Positions 52,912 through 60,841 of a DNA stretch of 64,000 nucleotides are shown here, one piece after another. The translations under genes were made by a program, and so were the position numbers. Source of the DNA: a bacterium (GTDB lineage Bacteria; Verrucomicrobiota; Kiritimatiellia; CAIKKV01; CAITUY01); assembly GCA_037143175.1 (NCBI GenBank), contig JBAWZF010000005.1:1-64000 (forward strand), given 5' to 3'. The notes under the pieces are model-generated. The model ran no database searches. It was given only the letters and a program-made list of their open reading frames with translations, and was not told where the DNA came from. Position 1 is the first letter of the stretch, and each line of letters opens with the position of its first letter.

Positions 52912-53628
52912 ATGAAACGATCCGAGATTAATGCCATTATGAAGGATGGACTGGCTTTCTTAAAGCGAATGAACTTTTTGATGCCGCCGTTTACCCACTG
53001 GTCACCGGCAGATTGGAAACGCAAGGGGCCGGAATGCCGTGACATCATCGACCAGCAACTCGGCTGGGACATCACGGATTTCGGATCTGGTGATTTTGCG
53101 AAGGTTGGCCTACTGCTCTTCACGATTCGAAACGGAAAGTTTTCAGATCTCACAAGACCCAACGGCAAAATCTACGCTGAGAAGATTATGATTGTTCGGG
53201 AGAACCAGCTTACCCCAACCCATTTCCATTCCCAGAAGATGGAAGACATCATTAATCGGGGTGGCGGCAATCTGGTCATCCGGATGTGGAACTCTACCCC
53301 CGGGGCAAAACTGGCTCAAACCCTCGTTACCGTTGCTATGGACGGCGTGCTTGTCAGGGTTAAGGCAGGCGGAACCATCACCCTAAAACCCGGCGAATCA
53401 GTGTGTCTGCCACAACGCCTTTTTCACCGATTCTGGGGGCAGGCTGGCAAAGGCATGGTTCTGGTGGGCGAGGTGAGCCGCGTTAATGATGACCATGCGG
53501 ACAACACCTTCTACGATCCCGTAGGTCGCTTCCCGGAGATTGAAGAAGATGTGGCGCCCCTGCATCTGTTGTACAACGACTACGCGAATTACTACCGCTG
53601 CATCGCTAAACCCGGAGATACCCCATGA
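52912..53628 (+). CDS. D-lyxose isomerase-family cupin
   Basis: 238 residues from the ATG at 52912, with GAGAGG upstream; an earlier ATG at 52888 lacks such a site. The metal site of D-lyxose ketol-isomerases is intact: His104 and His106 in TPTHFHSQKMEDI, Glu111, and His172 in PQRLFHRFWG. Family members interconvert D-lyxose and D-xylulose, and D-mannose and D-fructose, with Mn. The stop overlaps the next start as ATGA, coupling it to a heptose-1-phosphate adenylyltransferase. That may mean the true substrate lies in heptose or nucleotide-sugar supply (inference). Confidence 0.87.
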   Translation: MKRSEINAIMKDGLAFLKRMNFLMPPFTHWSPADWKRKGPECRDIIDQQLGWDITDFGSGDFAKVGLLLFTIRNGKFSDLTRPNGKIYAEKIMIVRENQLTPTHFHSQKMEDIINRGGGNLVIRMWNSTPGAKLAQTLVTVAMDGVLVRVKAGGTITLKPGESVCLPQRLFHRFWGQAGKGMVLVGEVSRVNDDHADNTFYDPVGRFPEIEEDVAPLHLLYNDYANYYRCIAKPGDTP

Positions 53629-54110
53629 GCGTTGAGAAAGTCCTATCCTGGAAATCCCTGCTCGAAAAACGTGAAGTCTGGAAGAGGGAAGGAAAATCAG
53701 TAGTCTGGACCAACGGCTGCTTCGATCTGATCCACGTCGGCCACGTTCGCAGTCTTCAGGCTGCACGTCGTTTTGGCGACGTGCTGGTGGTAGGATTGAA
53801 TAGCGACTCCTCGGTGCGAAAACTGAAAGGACCTGAACGTCCAGTGGTTCCCGAATCGGAACGTGCTGAGATCCTGGCCGCCCTGGAATGCGTGAATGCC
53901 GTCTATATTTTCAGCGATGACACACCCGAGCGGCCACTGGCTGAATTGCGCCCCGACATCCACTGCAAAGGGGAAGACTATAAGCCGCCTCACGGTAAAC
54001 CGATTCCGGAAGCGGCCTTGGTTGCAGCCTACGGGGGGAAAATTGAATTCATCCCTTTCGAGATAGCGACCTCGACAACCGGCTTGATCAAGAGCATCAA
54101 AGGCAGTTAA
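53625..54110 (+). CDS. rfaE2: D-glycero-beta-D-manno-heptose 1-phosphate adenylyltransferase
   Basis: 161 residues. The nucleotidyltransferase motif is VWTNGCFDLIHVGHVRSLQA, with HVGH as the active site, then VVGLNSDSSVRKLKGPERPV, RAEILAALECV, CKGEDYKP and the ATSTTGLIKSI end. This is the stand-alone second half of HldE, without the kinase domain. It makes ADP-heptose from ATP and heptose-1-phosphate for lipopolysaccharide. The kinase must be encoded elsewhere. It converges on a GT9 gene that could use its product. Confidence 0.94.
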   Translation: MSVEKVLSWKSLLEKREVWKREGKSVVWTNGCFDLIHVGHVRSLQAARRFGDVLVVGLNSDSSVRKLKGPERPVVPESERAEILAALECVNAVYIFSDDTPERPLAELRPDIHCKGEDYKPPHGKPIPEAALVAAYGGKIEFIPFEIATSTTGLIKSIKGS

Positions 54111-55186
54111 ACGCCAATCCCGGACTCCCGGGCCAACTCGTCAGCCGCCCGGCGGACCATTTCGACTGAAATGTCGCGAATACATTGAAAGTCCAGGTTG
54201 GCAAAGCAGGTCAGCGGTCGGGGAGAATAAAAGAAGCACGGGCTACAGGGAAGCCCGGCTCGAACCACCACGTGCGGGGCTCGATAGGGTTGTACTCGTG
54301 CCGGGCTCGTGGGGCCAAAAATGGTTACGCAAGGAACCTGCAACGCGGCCGCCATATGCATCAGGCCTGAATCGTTACTGACAAAAAGGGAGCATCGGCG
54401 GATCAAGGCTGCGGTCTGACGTAAAGTCGTTCCGGAAACCAGGTGGCACCCCGCCCCCATGCCCTCCGCAATCGTCCGCTTCAGTTCCGCCTCTTCATTA
54501 CCTCCAAAAATCAAAACGGGGGTTCCCCAATCTGCATGGAGCCCTTTTCCCAGCGCGGCAAACTTCTCCGGCGCCCAGCGCCGCCGAACCTGGTTCTTAA
54601 ACATGGCGGTCCCGGCGTGCATCCCCACCAATCGTTTTGTCCCTAACCCCTGTGACTGCAGCCATTGATCAGCAAACGCCTCGTCCTCCGGTGTCAGCAC
54701 CATTTCCAGGCGATCCTCCGCTGACGGGGGAACCGGAACACCTGTAATCAAATCCGCCAGACGCAGGTCCTCCTCAACATTGTGAAGCGCATTGTCTTCC
54801 CGCACCGCGTGGGTACTTATGAAATTCAGGTTACGCAGATCGAAATGGTCATAGCGGTGACCACCCCGGCGCCGCGCCCCGATCATCCATTGAATCACAT
54901 TATACTCAGACCGGTTGGAGGGATAGGCCAGCATGGAAGCGTCGTACTTCATGGCGCGCAACTGCCCGACAAGCCGGAGGCTGTCCCAAACCCTCGCCTT
55001 CAGGAAATCGTGAAAAAATACCGTCCGAATCAGGGGATGAGTGTTGAGCGCCTGCTCCGCCGCCTTGAACATGACCAACACATCCACAGCCGCTTCGGGC
55101 CAGGCGGTCTTGATGCGCCGGATCGCGGGAATGGTCAGTAAAGCATCGCCAACTCCAGGTAATGCAAGAACCAGTACCTGCCTCAT
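54107..55186 (-). CDS. ADP-heptose:LPS heptosyltransferase-like (GT9)
   Basis: 359 residues. It starts VLALPGVGDALLTIPAIRRI and carries LVGMHAGTAMFKNQVRRRW, LIFGGNEEAELK, and SNDSGLMHMAAALQVPCVTI followed by FGPTSPARVQPY, all GT9 marks. It probably transfers heptose to the lipopolysaccharide core at the inner membrane. Its 3' end overlaps that of rfaE2 by 4 bases in convergent orientation. The last 50 residues have several Cys (CSPCFFY, CFANLDFQCI), as in many GT9 members. Confidence 0.92.
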   Translation of the reverse strand: MRQVLVLALPGVGDALLTIPAIRRIKTAWPEAAVDVLVMFKAAEQALNTHPLIRTVFFHDFLKARVWDSLRLVGQLRAMKYDASMLAYPSNRSEYNVIQWMIGARRRGGHRYDHFDLRNLNFISTHAVREDNALHNVEEDLRLADLITGVPVPPSAEDRLEMVLTPEDEAFADQWLQSQGLGTKRLVGMHAGTAMFKNQVRRRWAPEKFAALGKGLHADWGTPVLIFGGNEEAELKRTIAEGMGAGCHLVSGTTLRQTAALIRRCSLFVSNDSGLMHMAAALQVPCVTIFGPTSPARVQPYRAPHVVVRAGLPCSPCFFYSPRPLTCFANLDFQCIRDISVEMVRRAADELARESGIGV

Positions 55187-55222
55187 TGTTCGACCCCGGC
55201 GCCTTGAAACTTCATATTCTTA

Positions 55223-55813
55223 TTAGTTCTTTCCGTGCGCCTGCTCATAGCGCTTAATCTCATCGCGGAACTTGGCAGCGTCCTCGTAGTTTTCCACCGA
55301 GATGGCCTTTTCAAGCTTGGCCTTCAATAAGGCCAATGGGGAACCTACGTTTTTTTTCGGGACCCCAACTTCGGGCTCTTTCCCGTCTTCTTTCTCCTCG
55401 TGGACTCCATCCTTCCCCTCCTCAAGCACCACTCCCGCCTTATTCATCACCTGGGCGGTCACATAAAGCGGGGCGGAACAGCGCAAGCCAAGGGCAATCG
55501 CATCACTGGGGCGAGCATCAATCTCGATCTCAATCCCATCGCGTTCCAACACCAGAACGGCATAATATGTACTTTCAACCACATCCTTAATGACCACCCG
55601 CATCAGGCGACACTCCATGCAATCCAGGACGTTCTTGAATAAATCATGAGTCAGCGGACGGGGGATCTGAACTTTTTCGAGCCACAATGCAATGGATTGG
55701 GCTTCCGCCCCACCAATAAAGATAGGCAATGACCGGGGATCCGGATCTCCTTTAAGGAGAACGACGAATCCCAGATTGGACAACGACAACCCCGCGACTT
55801 TCACATGAATCAT
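55223..55813 (-). CDS. Bifunctional nuclease-family (BFN/DUF151) protein with C-terminal UVR motif
   Basis: 196 residues. Residues 1-125 are the BFN domain: LSNLGFVVLLKGDPDPRSLP, IFIGGAEAQSIALWLE, RPLTHDLFKNVLDCM, and DARPSDAIALGLRCSAPLYV. An acidic linker follows, then a UvrB/UvrC-type motif (LLKAKLEKAISVENYEDAAK FRDEI, residues about 158-190). BFN proteins are linked to stress and may act on RNA or DNA. The same two-part form exists in other phyla. AGAGG precedes the ATG. Confidence 0.9.
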   Translation of the reverse strand: MIHVKVAGLSLSNLGFVVLLKGDPDPRSLPIFIGGAEAQSIALWLEKVQIPRPLTHDLFKNVLDCMECRLMRVVIKDVVESTYYAVLVLERDGIEIEIDARPSDAIALGLRCSAPLYVTAQVMNKAGVVLEEGKDGVHEEKEDGKEPEVGVPKKNVGSPLALLKAKLEKAISVENYEDAAKFRDEIKRYEQAHGKN

Positions 55814-55952
55814 AAATCACCTCTTCTGAAACTACCTTATCACCTTTCCTCGCATCATGAAAAGCAGGAAGACTACGTTGTCAGGGTATACTTATCTAAA
55901 TGCTCTCTAATTTTGACGATTTCGGCTCAAATACTTGAGAAACGGCATGGTT

Positions 55953-56062
55953 TTGGAGTGCGGCGGCTTGACGCCGCTATTCTTAGGCGCGGCTTGACGC
56001 GCCGTACGGGCGGCCTGTCAAGCCAGGCCTTGAAAAAGCGGCGTCAAGCCGCCGCACTCCAA
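55953..56062. repeat. Nested palindromic intergenic element (26-bp perfect terminal inverted repeat)
   Basis: The arms at 55953-55978 and 56037-56062 are exact reverse complements. Between them lie two more hairpins: GGCGCG-GCTTGA-CGCGCC and GGCCTG-TCAAGC-CAGGCC. The word GCTTGACG or its complement recurs in each hairpin. The element sits in the 370-base gap between the divergent BFN and acetyltransferase genes, and no gene is seen there. The layout suggests a small non-autonomous mobile or REP-like element. Confidence 0.85.
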
Positions 56063-56106
56063 ATTGGCGTTGCCAAATAAAGCCAAAAATTGCCAGAAGT
56101 CCGGGG

Positions 56107-56126
56107 TTTAGATGCGTCTGCCCTGA
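56107..56126. repeat. Dispersed 20-mer, copy 2
   Basis: TTTAGATGCGTCTGCCCTGA is identical to 25979-25998, in the same orientation, and lies 45 bases after the nested palindrome. Confidence 0.7.
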
Positions 56127-56144
56127 ATGGGGTGTAAGGAGATA

Positions 56145-56175
56145 TTGAAGTGATTTCTAATATCGTCTATATAAT
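56145..56175 (+). promoter_or_regulatory. Promoter of acetyltransferase gene
   Basis: TATAAT at 56170-56175 is perfect, with a weaker TTGAAG 19 bases upstream. The ATG begins 8 bases after the -10 box, so the mRNA would start at or next to the start codon. Confidence 0.5.
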
Positions 56176-56183
56176 CACCACTA

Positions 56184-56702
56184 ATGAAAATCATTTCATG
56201 TGACACCCGCCACTTACCGGCAATCCAGGCTATTTTCAATGACGCCATTATTCATTCCACGGCACTATATGAATACCAGCCTAGAACCCTTGAGACGGTC
56301 ACAGCCTGGTTCGCGACTAAAATCAAAGGTGGTTTTCCTCTGATTGGAATTGAAAATGAGAACGGCGAACTCATGGGATTTGCCACGTATGGAGTTTTTC
56401 GCAATTGGCCCGGCTATAAATATACTGTTGAGCATTCCGTCTATGTCGATGCCCGGTACCGCGGCAAAGGCATTGGCTCCCACCTGATGAAGGAACTGAT
56501 TCGCCGCGCCCAGGCTCAAAATGTTCATACGATCATCGGGGCCATCGACACTGCCAATGAAGCCAGCATGGCGCTCCATCGCAGCCTCGGGTTTGAATAT
56601 TGCGGCACCATCAAACAGGCAGGCTTTAAATTCGGTCGCTGGCTGGACATGGTCTTTTATCAGTTGATACTCCCCACCCCCACACATCCGACTGAAGGAT
56701 AA
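56184..56702 (+). CDS. GNAT acetyltransferase, phosphinothricin acetyltransferase-like
   Basis: 172 residues. It starts with DTRHLPAIQAIFNDAI and TALYEYQPRTLETVTAWFA, typical of the Pat/MnaT branch, with the acetyl-CoA loop VDARYRGKGIGSHLMKELI and AIDTANEASMALHRSLGFEY. Enzymes of this branch acetylate phosphinothricin, methionine sulfoximine or methionine sulfone, or other small amines. No ribosome binding site is present because the promoter is so close. The next gene, a sigma factor, is 52 bases downstream. Confidence 0.92.
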   Translation: MKIISCDTRHLPAIQAIFNDAIIHSTALYEYQPRTLETVTAWFATKIKGGFPLIGIENENGELMGFATYGVFRNWPGYKYTVEHSVYVDARYRGKGIGSHLMKELIRRAQAQNVHTIIGAIDTANEASMALHRSLGFEYCGTIKQAGFKFGRWLDMVFYQLILPTPTHPTEG

Positions 56703-56754
56703 TTTGTAATATTTTGTCCCTTTTGCGTAATACGGATTAAAGGGCATCATCCAC

Positions 56755-57324
56755 ATGAACGAAACCGAACTTGACCAACTTGTAGAACGCGTCCAAAACG
56801 GGGATCGCGATGCCTTTGGCGAGGTGGTTTTTGCCATTCGGAAAGAATTAAGGATTTTTCTCTCCGCCCACGCCTGCTCCATCGACATGGTTGAAGAAGT
56901 CCTTCAGCATACCCTAGTGGTGTCGTACGAAAATATTGCCAAATATGAACGGCGCGGCACGTTTCTCTCCTGGACAAAAGGCATCGCCCGCAACCTCATG
57001 CTGAAGGAGCTTAAGGCACGTTCCCGTTATGTCGCCCCCGGGGAAGATGAACTGGACCGGATCGTTCTCGACGCATCCATGCAGTCCGTTCAAGCTCTGG
57101 ATCGCGAGGAGGCGTATGTGGAACACCTCCGGAATTGCCTCACGAAGCTGCCCGAAGAGTCCCGCCAACTCATCCAGCAGCGTTATTTTAACCGACTCTC
57201 CATCCGGGAGCTGGCGTCACAGAATCATCGGACAGAAACCTGGGTTGCTGTCGCCTTGTTCCGTGTAAGAGACCTGCTCAGGGATTGCATTCCCACGTTT
57301 ACACCACCACACTTTGTGTATTGA
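56755..57324 (+). CDS. ECF-like sigma factor (Rhodopirellula/Verrucomicrobium-type)
   Basis: 189 residues. Region 2 lies near residues 10-95 (GDRDAFGEVVFAIRKELRIF, VEEVLQHTLVVSYENI, GTFLSWTKGIARNLMLKEL). Region 4, near 120-175, reads YVEHLRNCLTKLPEESRQLI then SIRELASQNHRTETWV. This matches sigma-70 proteins common in Planctomycetes and Verrucomicrobia. AAGGG lies before the ATG. No anti-sigma factor is adjacent; the Ser/Thr kinase at the end of the cluster could control it (inference). It directly precedes the ebo-type genes. Confidence 0.85.
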   Translation: MNETELDQLVERVQNGDRDAFGEVVFAIRKELRIFLSAHACSIDMVEEVLQHTLVVSYENIAKYERRGTFLSWTKGIARNLMLKELKARSRYVAPGEDELDRIVLDASMQSVQALDREEAYVEHLRNCLTKLPEESRQLIQQRYFNRLSIRELASQNHRTETWVAVALFRVRDLLRDCIPTFTPPHFVY

Positions 57325-57357
57325 TGCTGGAGGTCTATTACCGCTATCTTCCTTCCT

Positions 57358-58356
57358 ATGCCCATCGACCAGAATCAACACCTAATAAAAAAGTCGCCTC
57401 AGGAGACATCCCCATTGACCTCCTCTAACCCTCCAGCTCCAAATGCATGGAAGGGCTGGCTCACTCTTTTCCGCCCTCCAAATTTGTTTACTGTCCCCGG
57501 CGATCCCCTGGTCGGTGCCTTGCTCGCCGCCCTGGCGCTTCATATCATTCCCAGTTGGAATGCGGTATACGCCGTCATGGGGGCGGCCCTCGCCTTCTAC
57601 GCCAGCGGACTGCTGGCCAACGACTTCTTTGACCGCGATTGTGATGCTCGCGAACGCCCCGATCGGCCCATTCCGTCCGGGGCCGTCAGCCCCCTCGCCG
57701 CGAAGTGGGCCGCCATCTTTCTGACGCTGGCCGGCGTGCTCTTCACGCTCCCGGCAGGCAACACCGCCAGCGCCATCGGAATTCTCGTCGCGCTGGCCTC
57801 ATGGCTTTACAATGTCTTCGCTAAAAGGATTCCCTGGCTGGCCCCCTTCTCGATGGGAATCTGCCGGGGACTAAGCCTGATGCTGGGCGCCGCCATTCTC
57901 GGCCTTCCTGGAGTCACTTCCCCCGCCGTCCTGATGGCTGCACTTTTCCTGACCCTGTACATCGCCCTGATCACCATCATTGCGCGAAATGAAGCCGACA
58001 CGGATGCGCCCCCGATCCCCACTTGGTGCCGCTGGGGCATCCCCACAATCCTAACGGCCTGGCTGGCAATCTTCCTGCTCAATCCTGGATCCCCACTGGT
58101 GTTTCAATGGAAAAGCATGTCAATTTTATTGGGGGTCATGTCCATCCTCTGGGCCCTGGTCTGGACGGCCCAAATGAGACGTCATGCTTCACCCCGCGTC
58201 GTTCAGGCTTCCGTTGGCGGCTTGATCCGTGGCCTGCTTTTCACGCAGGCGGCACTCTGCGCTTCATGCGGCGGCGTGGGCGAAGGGTTCGCGCTCCTCC
58301 TACTATTTCTTTTTCCGGTAAGCGGCTGGATCAGCAGATGGTTTTATGGTAGTTAA
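57358..58356 (+). CDS. eboC: UbiA-like prenyltransferase EboC
   Basis: 332 residues, about eight membrane helices. The Asp-rich motif is NDFFDRDCDARERPDRPIPS (residues 88 on), of UbiA type, and WLYNVFAKRIPWLAPFSMGI is a second conserved loop. Proteins annotated as EboC are UbiA-like members of the ebo cluster. Three more ebo-type genes follow, which supports this name over a quinone-pathway UbiA. The substrate is not known. The hydrophilic N-terminal 30 residues are uncertain; the ATG has no close ribosome binding site. Confidence 0.8.
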   Translation: MPIDQNQHLIKKSPQETSPLTSSNPPAPNAWKGWLTLFRPPNLFTVPGDPLVGALLAALALHIIPSWNAVYAVMGAALAFYASGLLANDFFDRDCDARERPDRPIPSGAVSPLAAKWAAIFLTLAGVLFTLPAGNTASAIGILVALASWLYNVFAKRIPWLAPFSMGICRGLSLMLGAAILGLPGVTSPAVLMAALFLTLYIALITIIARNEADTDAPPIPTWCRWGIPTILTAWLAIFLLNPGSPLVFQWKSMSILLGVMSILWALVWTAQMRRHASPRVVQASVGGLIRGLLFTQAALCASCGGVGEGFALLLLFLFPVSGWISRWFYGS

Positions 58357-58364
58357 TTACCGGC

Positions 58365-59663
58365 ATGAATAAGCGCTTAGTCATCATTCAAGTGGCCGGA
58401 TTGGGATATGATTTCCTGACCGAATCATTCGGCATAACCTGGAAAGGGTGCACCTTTGAACCACTCAAAAGTGTATTCCCGGCCCTCACCTGCACAGCAC
58501 AGGCCACATTCCGCACTGCCGCCCCCCTTTCCAGCCATGGCATGATCGCCAATGGCCAATTCCATCGCGAACTTCACCGTCCTCTCCTCTGGGAACAATC
58601 CTCAGGATTGGTCTCCGGCCCACGGATCTGGGACTCATTCCGGAAGCGGGGAAAGCGGGTTGCCATGCTATTCTGGCAGCAGTCGCTAGGTGAAGCCGCG
58701 GATATCATCCTTTCCCCTGCCCCCATTCACAAACACGGCGGGGGAATGATCCAAAGCGTATATAGTCAACCCCCCGGCCTCTATGACTCGCTCTGCAAAT
58801 CTATCAAGCGTACTTTTCCCCTGCACCGCTATTGGGGCCCCATCGCCTCGCCCGCCTCCTCTGACTGGATCGCCCAAGCCACGGCGCTGCTGTTAAACGA
58901 TCCTAACACTGCGCCCGACCTTTGCCTGACGTATCTCCCCGCACTCGACTACGATCTCCAGCGGCACGGGCCCGCGCATCCTTCTGCCAAGCGTGCCCTG
59001 GCCGCCTTACTCAGCCAGCTCGCGCTTATTCGCGATGCCGCTGTAAAAAATGACTATGACATCCTGATCTTCGGGGATTACGCCATAGGCTCCGCAACCC
59101 AAACCGTCTTTCCAAATCGTGCCCTGCTCCAATCCAATCTGTTCAAAACACGGACTGTGGCAGGAATGCTCTATCCGGACTTCCACGCCAGCCAGGCTTT
59201 TGCGATGGTCGATCACGAGATCGCTCACGTCTACCTACGCGACCCGACTGACCTGGCCTCAACACGAACCGCACTGGAAACACTTGAGGGAATCGAGACC
59301 ATTCTGGATACCACAGCCCAGCAGACCGCAGGCATCGCCCACCCGCATGGGGGGGAACTATTGCTTGTGGCTAAACCCGGCTTCTGGTTCGCCTACCCAT
59401 GGTGGACCGCCAAGAAGAAAGCGCCCGATTATGCCAGCCATGTGGATATCCATAACAAGCCCGGCTATGATCCCTGCGAGTTGTTCTTCGGTTGGCCCCC
59501 GATCTCCGTCAGCCAGGACACCACCCGCATCAAGGGTTCACATGGCACCATTGGCAAGGACCGCGACGCCGCTTGGGCGGCCACCTGTCAGCTTGCCGGC
59601 ACCCCCACCACCCTGCAGGAGCTCGCCCAGCTTGTGAAGCAACATCTGGAGGCTGTACCGTGA
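58365..59663 (+). CDS. Alkaline phosphatase-superfamily nucleotide pyrophosphatase/phosphodiesterase-like protein
   Basis: 432 residues. The start VIIQVAGLGYDFLTESFG and VFPALTCTAQATFRTAAPLS matches the type I phosphodiesterase/nucleotide pyrophosphatase branch, with the Thr of LTCTAQAT as likely nucleophile. Later metal-site regions are YLPALDYDLQRHGP, FGDYAIG and KGSHGTIG. In the opening motif the usual metal-binding Asp (D-G-x) reads as AGLGYD, so a ligand may be shifted or absent. It belongs to ebo clusters in other bacteria. Its stop overlaps the eboD GTG as GTGA. Confidence 0.82.
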   Translation: MNKRLVIIQVAGLGYDFLTESFGITWKGCTFEPLKSVFPALTCTAQATFRTAAPLSSHGMIANGQFHRELHRPLLWEQSSGLVSGPRIWDSFRKRGKRVAMLFWQQSLGEAADIILSPAPIHKHGGGMIQSVYSQPPGLYDSLCKSIKRTFPLHRYWGPIASPASSDWIAQATALLLNDPNTAPDLCLTYLPALDYDLQRHGPAHPSAKRALAALLSQLALIRDAAVKNDYDILIFGDYAIGSATQTVFPNRALLQSNLFKTRTVAGMLYPDFHASQAFAMVDHEIAHVYLRDPTDLASTRTALETLEGIETILDTTAQQTAGIAHPHGGELLLVAKPGFWFAYPWWTAKKKAPDYASHVDIHNKPGYDPCELFFGWPPISVSQDTTRIKGSHGTIGKDRDAAWAATCQLAGTPTTLQELAQLVKQHLEAVP

Positions 59664-60841
59664 GCCACTCCATTACCAGTGTTTATCAACGGCTCTCAAT
59701 CCCCTTTGAATTCCCGGTCTATTTCCATCGGAACACCTTTTCCCCCGACAATCCGTTACTTGCCGGCACTGTTGATCGCCTCCATGAAAAATGCCGGCAC
59801 CGGGTAATGGTGTGCGTGGATAAGGGGGCCGCACGGACCTGGCCACAATGCAACGCCAAGATCAAAGCCTATTTCAAAGCCCATAAGGACTCCCTTGAAC
59901 TGGCTGGCCCCATCGAGACCATTACTGGCGGTGAACAGGCGAAGCAGAATCTATCCGGCCTCACCCGAATGATTGCACTCATGGCCAAACGTAATTTGGC
60001 CAGACAAAGCGTGGTTTTAATCATCGGGGGCGGAAGCATCCTTGATATGGTAGGATTGGCCGCCTCGCTCGTCCACCGGGGACTGCGCGTCATCCGGATG
60101 CCCACCACCGTAGTGGGACAGAATGACGTCGGGGTCGGCGTCAAAACCGGGATAGATCTTTTTGGCAGCAAAAACTTTCTCGGCACCTTTGCCCCACCTT
60201 TTGCGGTAATCAATGACTTTGATTTTCTGGATCACCTGACTGACCGAGACTGGATTGCCGGAATTGCCGAGGCCTTCAAAGTCGCCATGATTAAAGATCG
60301 CCATTTTTTTACTTTTCTTTGCAGGAATACTGAGGCCCTGAGGCAGCGCAGGCCCCGTGTCATGGAGCGGCTGGTCATCGACTGTGCCACACTCCATCTC
60401 GATCATATCCGATCTGGTGGCGATCCGTTCGAGACCGGCAGCGCGCGCCCGCTTGATTTCGGGCACTGGTCGGCTCATCAACTTGAGGTTATGTCCGGCT
60501 ATCGCCTGCGGCATGGCGAAGCGGTATCCATTGGCATCGCGCTGGATTCCTATTACGCCATGCGGCTGGGCTTGATTCCTAAAAAAGGACTCGCCAACCT
60601 GCTCACGAGTCTTCATGCCGCCGGACTCCCCATTTGGGATAAACACCTGGCGACGCTTAAGCCGAACGGTTCGCTGGCCATTCTGGATGGCTTGACCCGC
60701 TTTCAGGAACACCTTGGCGGTTCCCTTACCATCACCCTCCCCGCCCCCATTGGCTCACGGACCGAAGTTCACACCATGGATCCTGCCATCATTTCCGAAG
60801 GGATCAAGTATCTGAAAACATGCACCCTAACACCCATTTAA
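59660..60841 (+). CDS. eboD: 3-dehydroquinate synthase-like sugar-phosphate cyclase of the ebo cluster
   Basis: 393 residues from the GTG at 59660, with GGAGG 8 bases upstream. A longer frame from 59492 only reads through the previous gene. NAD-binding GGGSILDMVGLAASLVHRG (near residue 123), PTTVVGQNDVGVGVKTGIDL, KNFLGTF, and the metal ligands in GIAEAFKVAMIKD and LDFGHWSAHQLE (two His) are family marks. The shikimate enzyme is shorter (about 360), and this copy sits with eboC and eboE. It probably cyclises a seven-carbon sugar phosphate in a specialised pathway; the substrate is not visible from sequence. Confidence 0.85.
   Translation: MSHSITSVYQRLSIPFEFPVYFHRNTFSPDNPLLAGTVDRLHEKCRHRVMVCVDKGAARTWPQCNAKIKAYFKAHKDSLELAGPIETITGGEQAKQNLSGLTRMIALMAKRNLARQSVVLIIGGGSILDMVGLAASLVHRGLRVIRMPTTVVGQNDVGVGVKTGIDLFGSKNFLGTFAPPFAVINDFDFLDHLTDRDWIAGIAEAFKVAMIKDRHFFTFLCRNTEALRQRRPRVMERLVIDCATLHLDHIRSGGDPFETGSARPLDFGHWSAHQLEVMSGYRLRHGEAVSIGIALDSYYAMRLGLIPKKGLANLLTSLHAAGLPIWDKHLATLKPNGSLAILDGLTRFQEHLGGSLTITLPAPIGSRTEVHTMDPAIISEGIKYLKTCTLTPI

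Noticed and set aside
55805-56080. 91-codon open frame across the nested palindrome
   Set aside because: It is made mostly of the inverted repeat and has no domain or start signal.
59492-59659. Longer N-terminus for the eboD-like gene
   Set aside because: The extra 56 codons overlap the phosphodiesterase gene in another frame and look random; the GTG at 59660 has GGAGG and the family N-terminus follows it.
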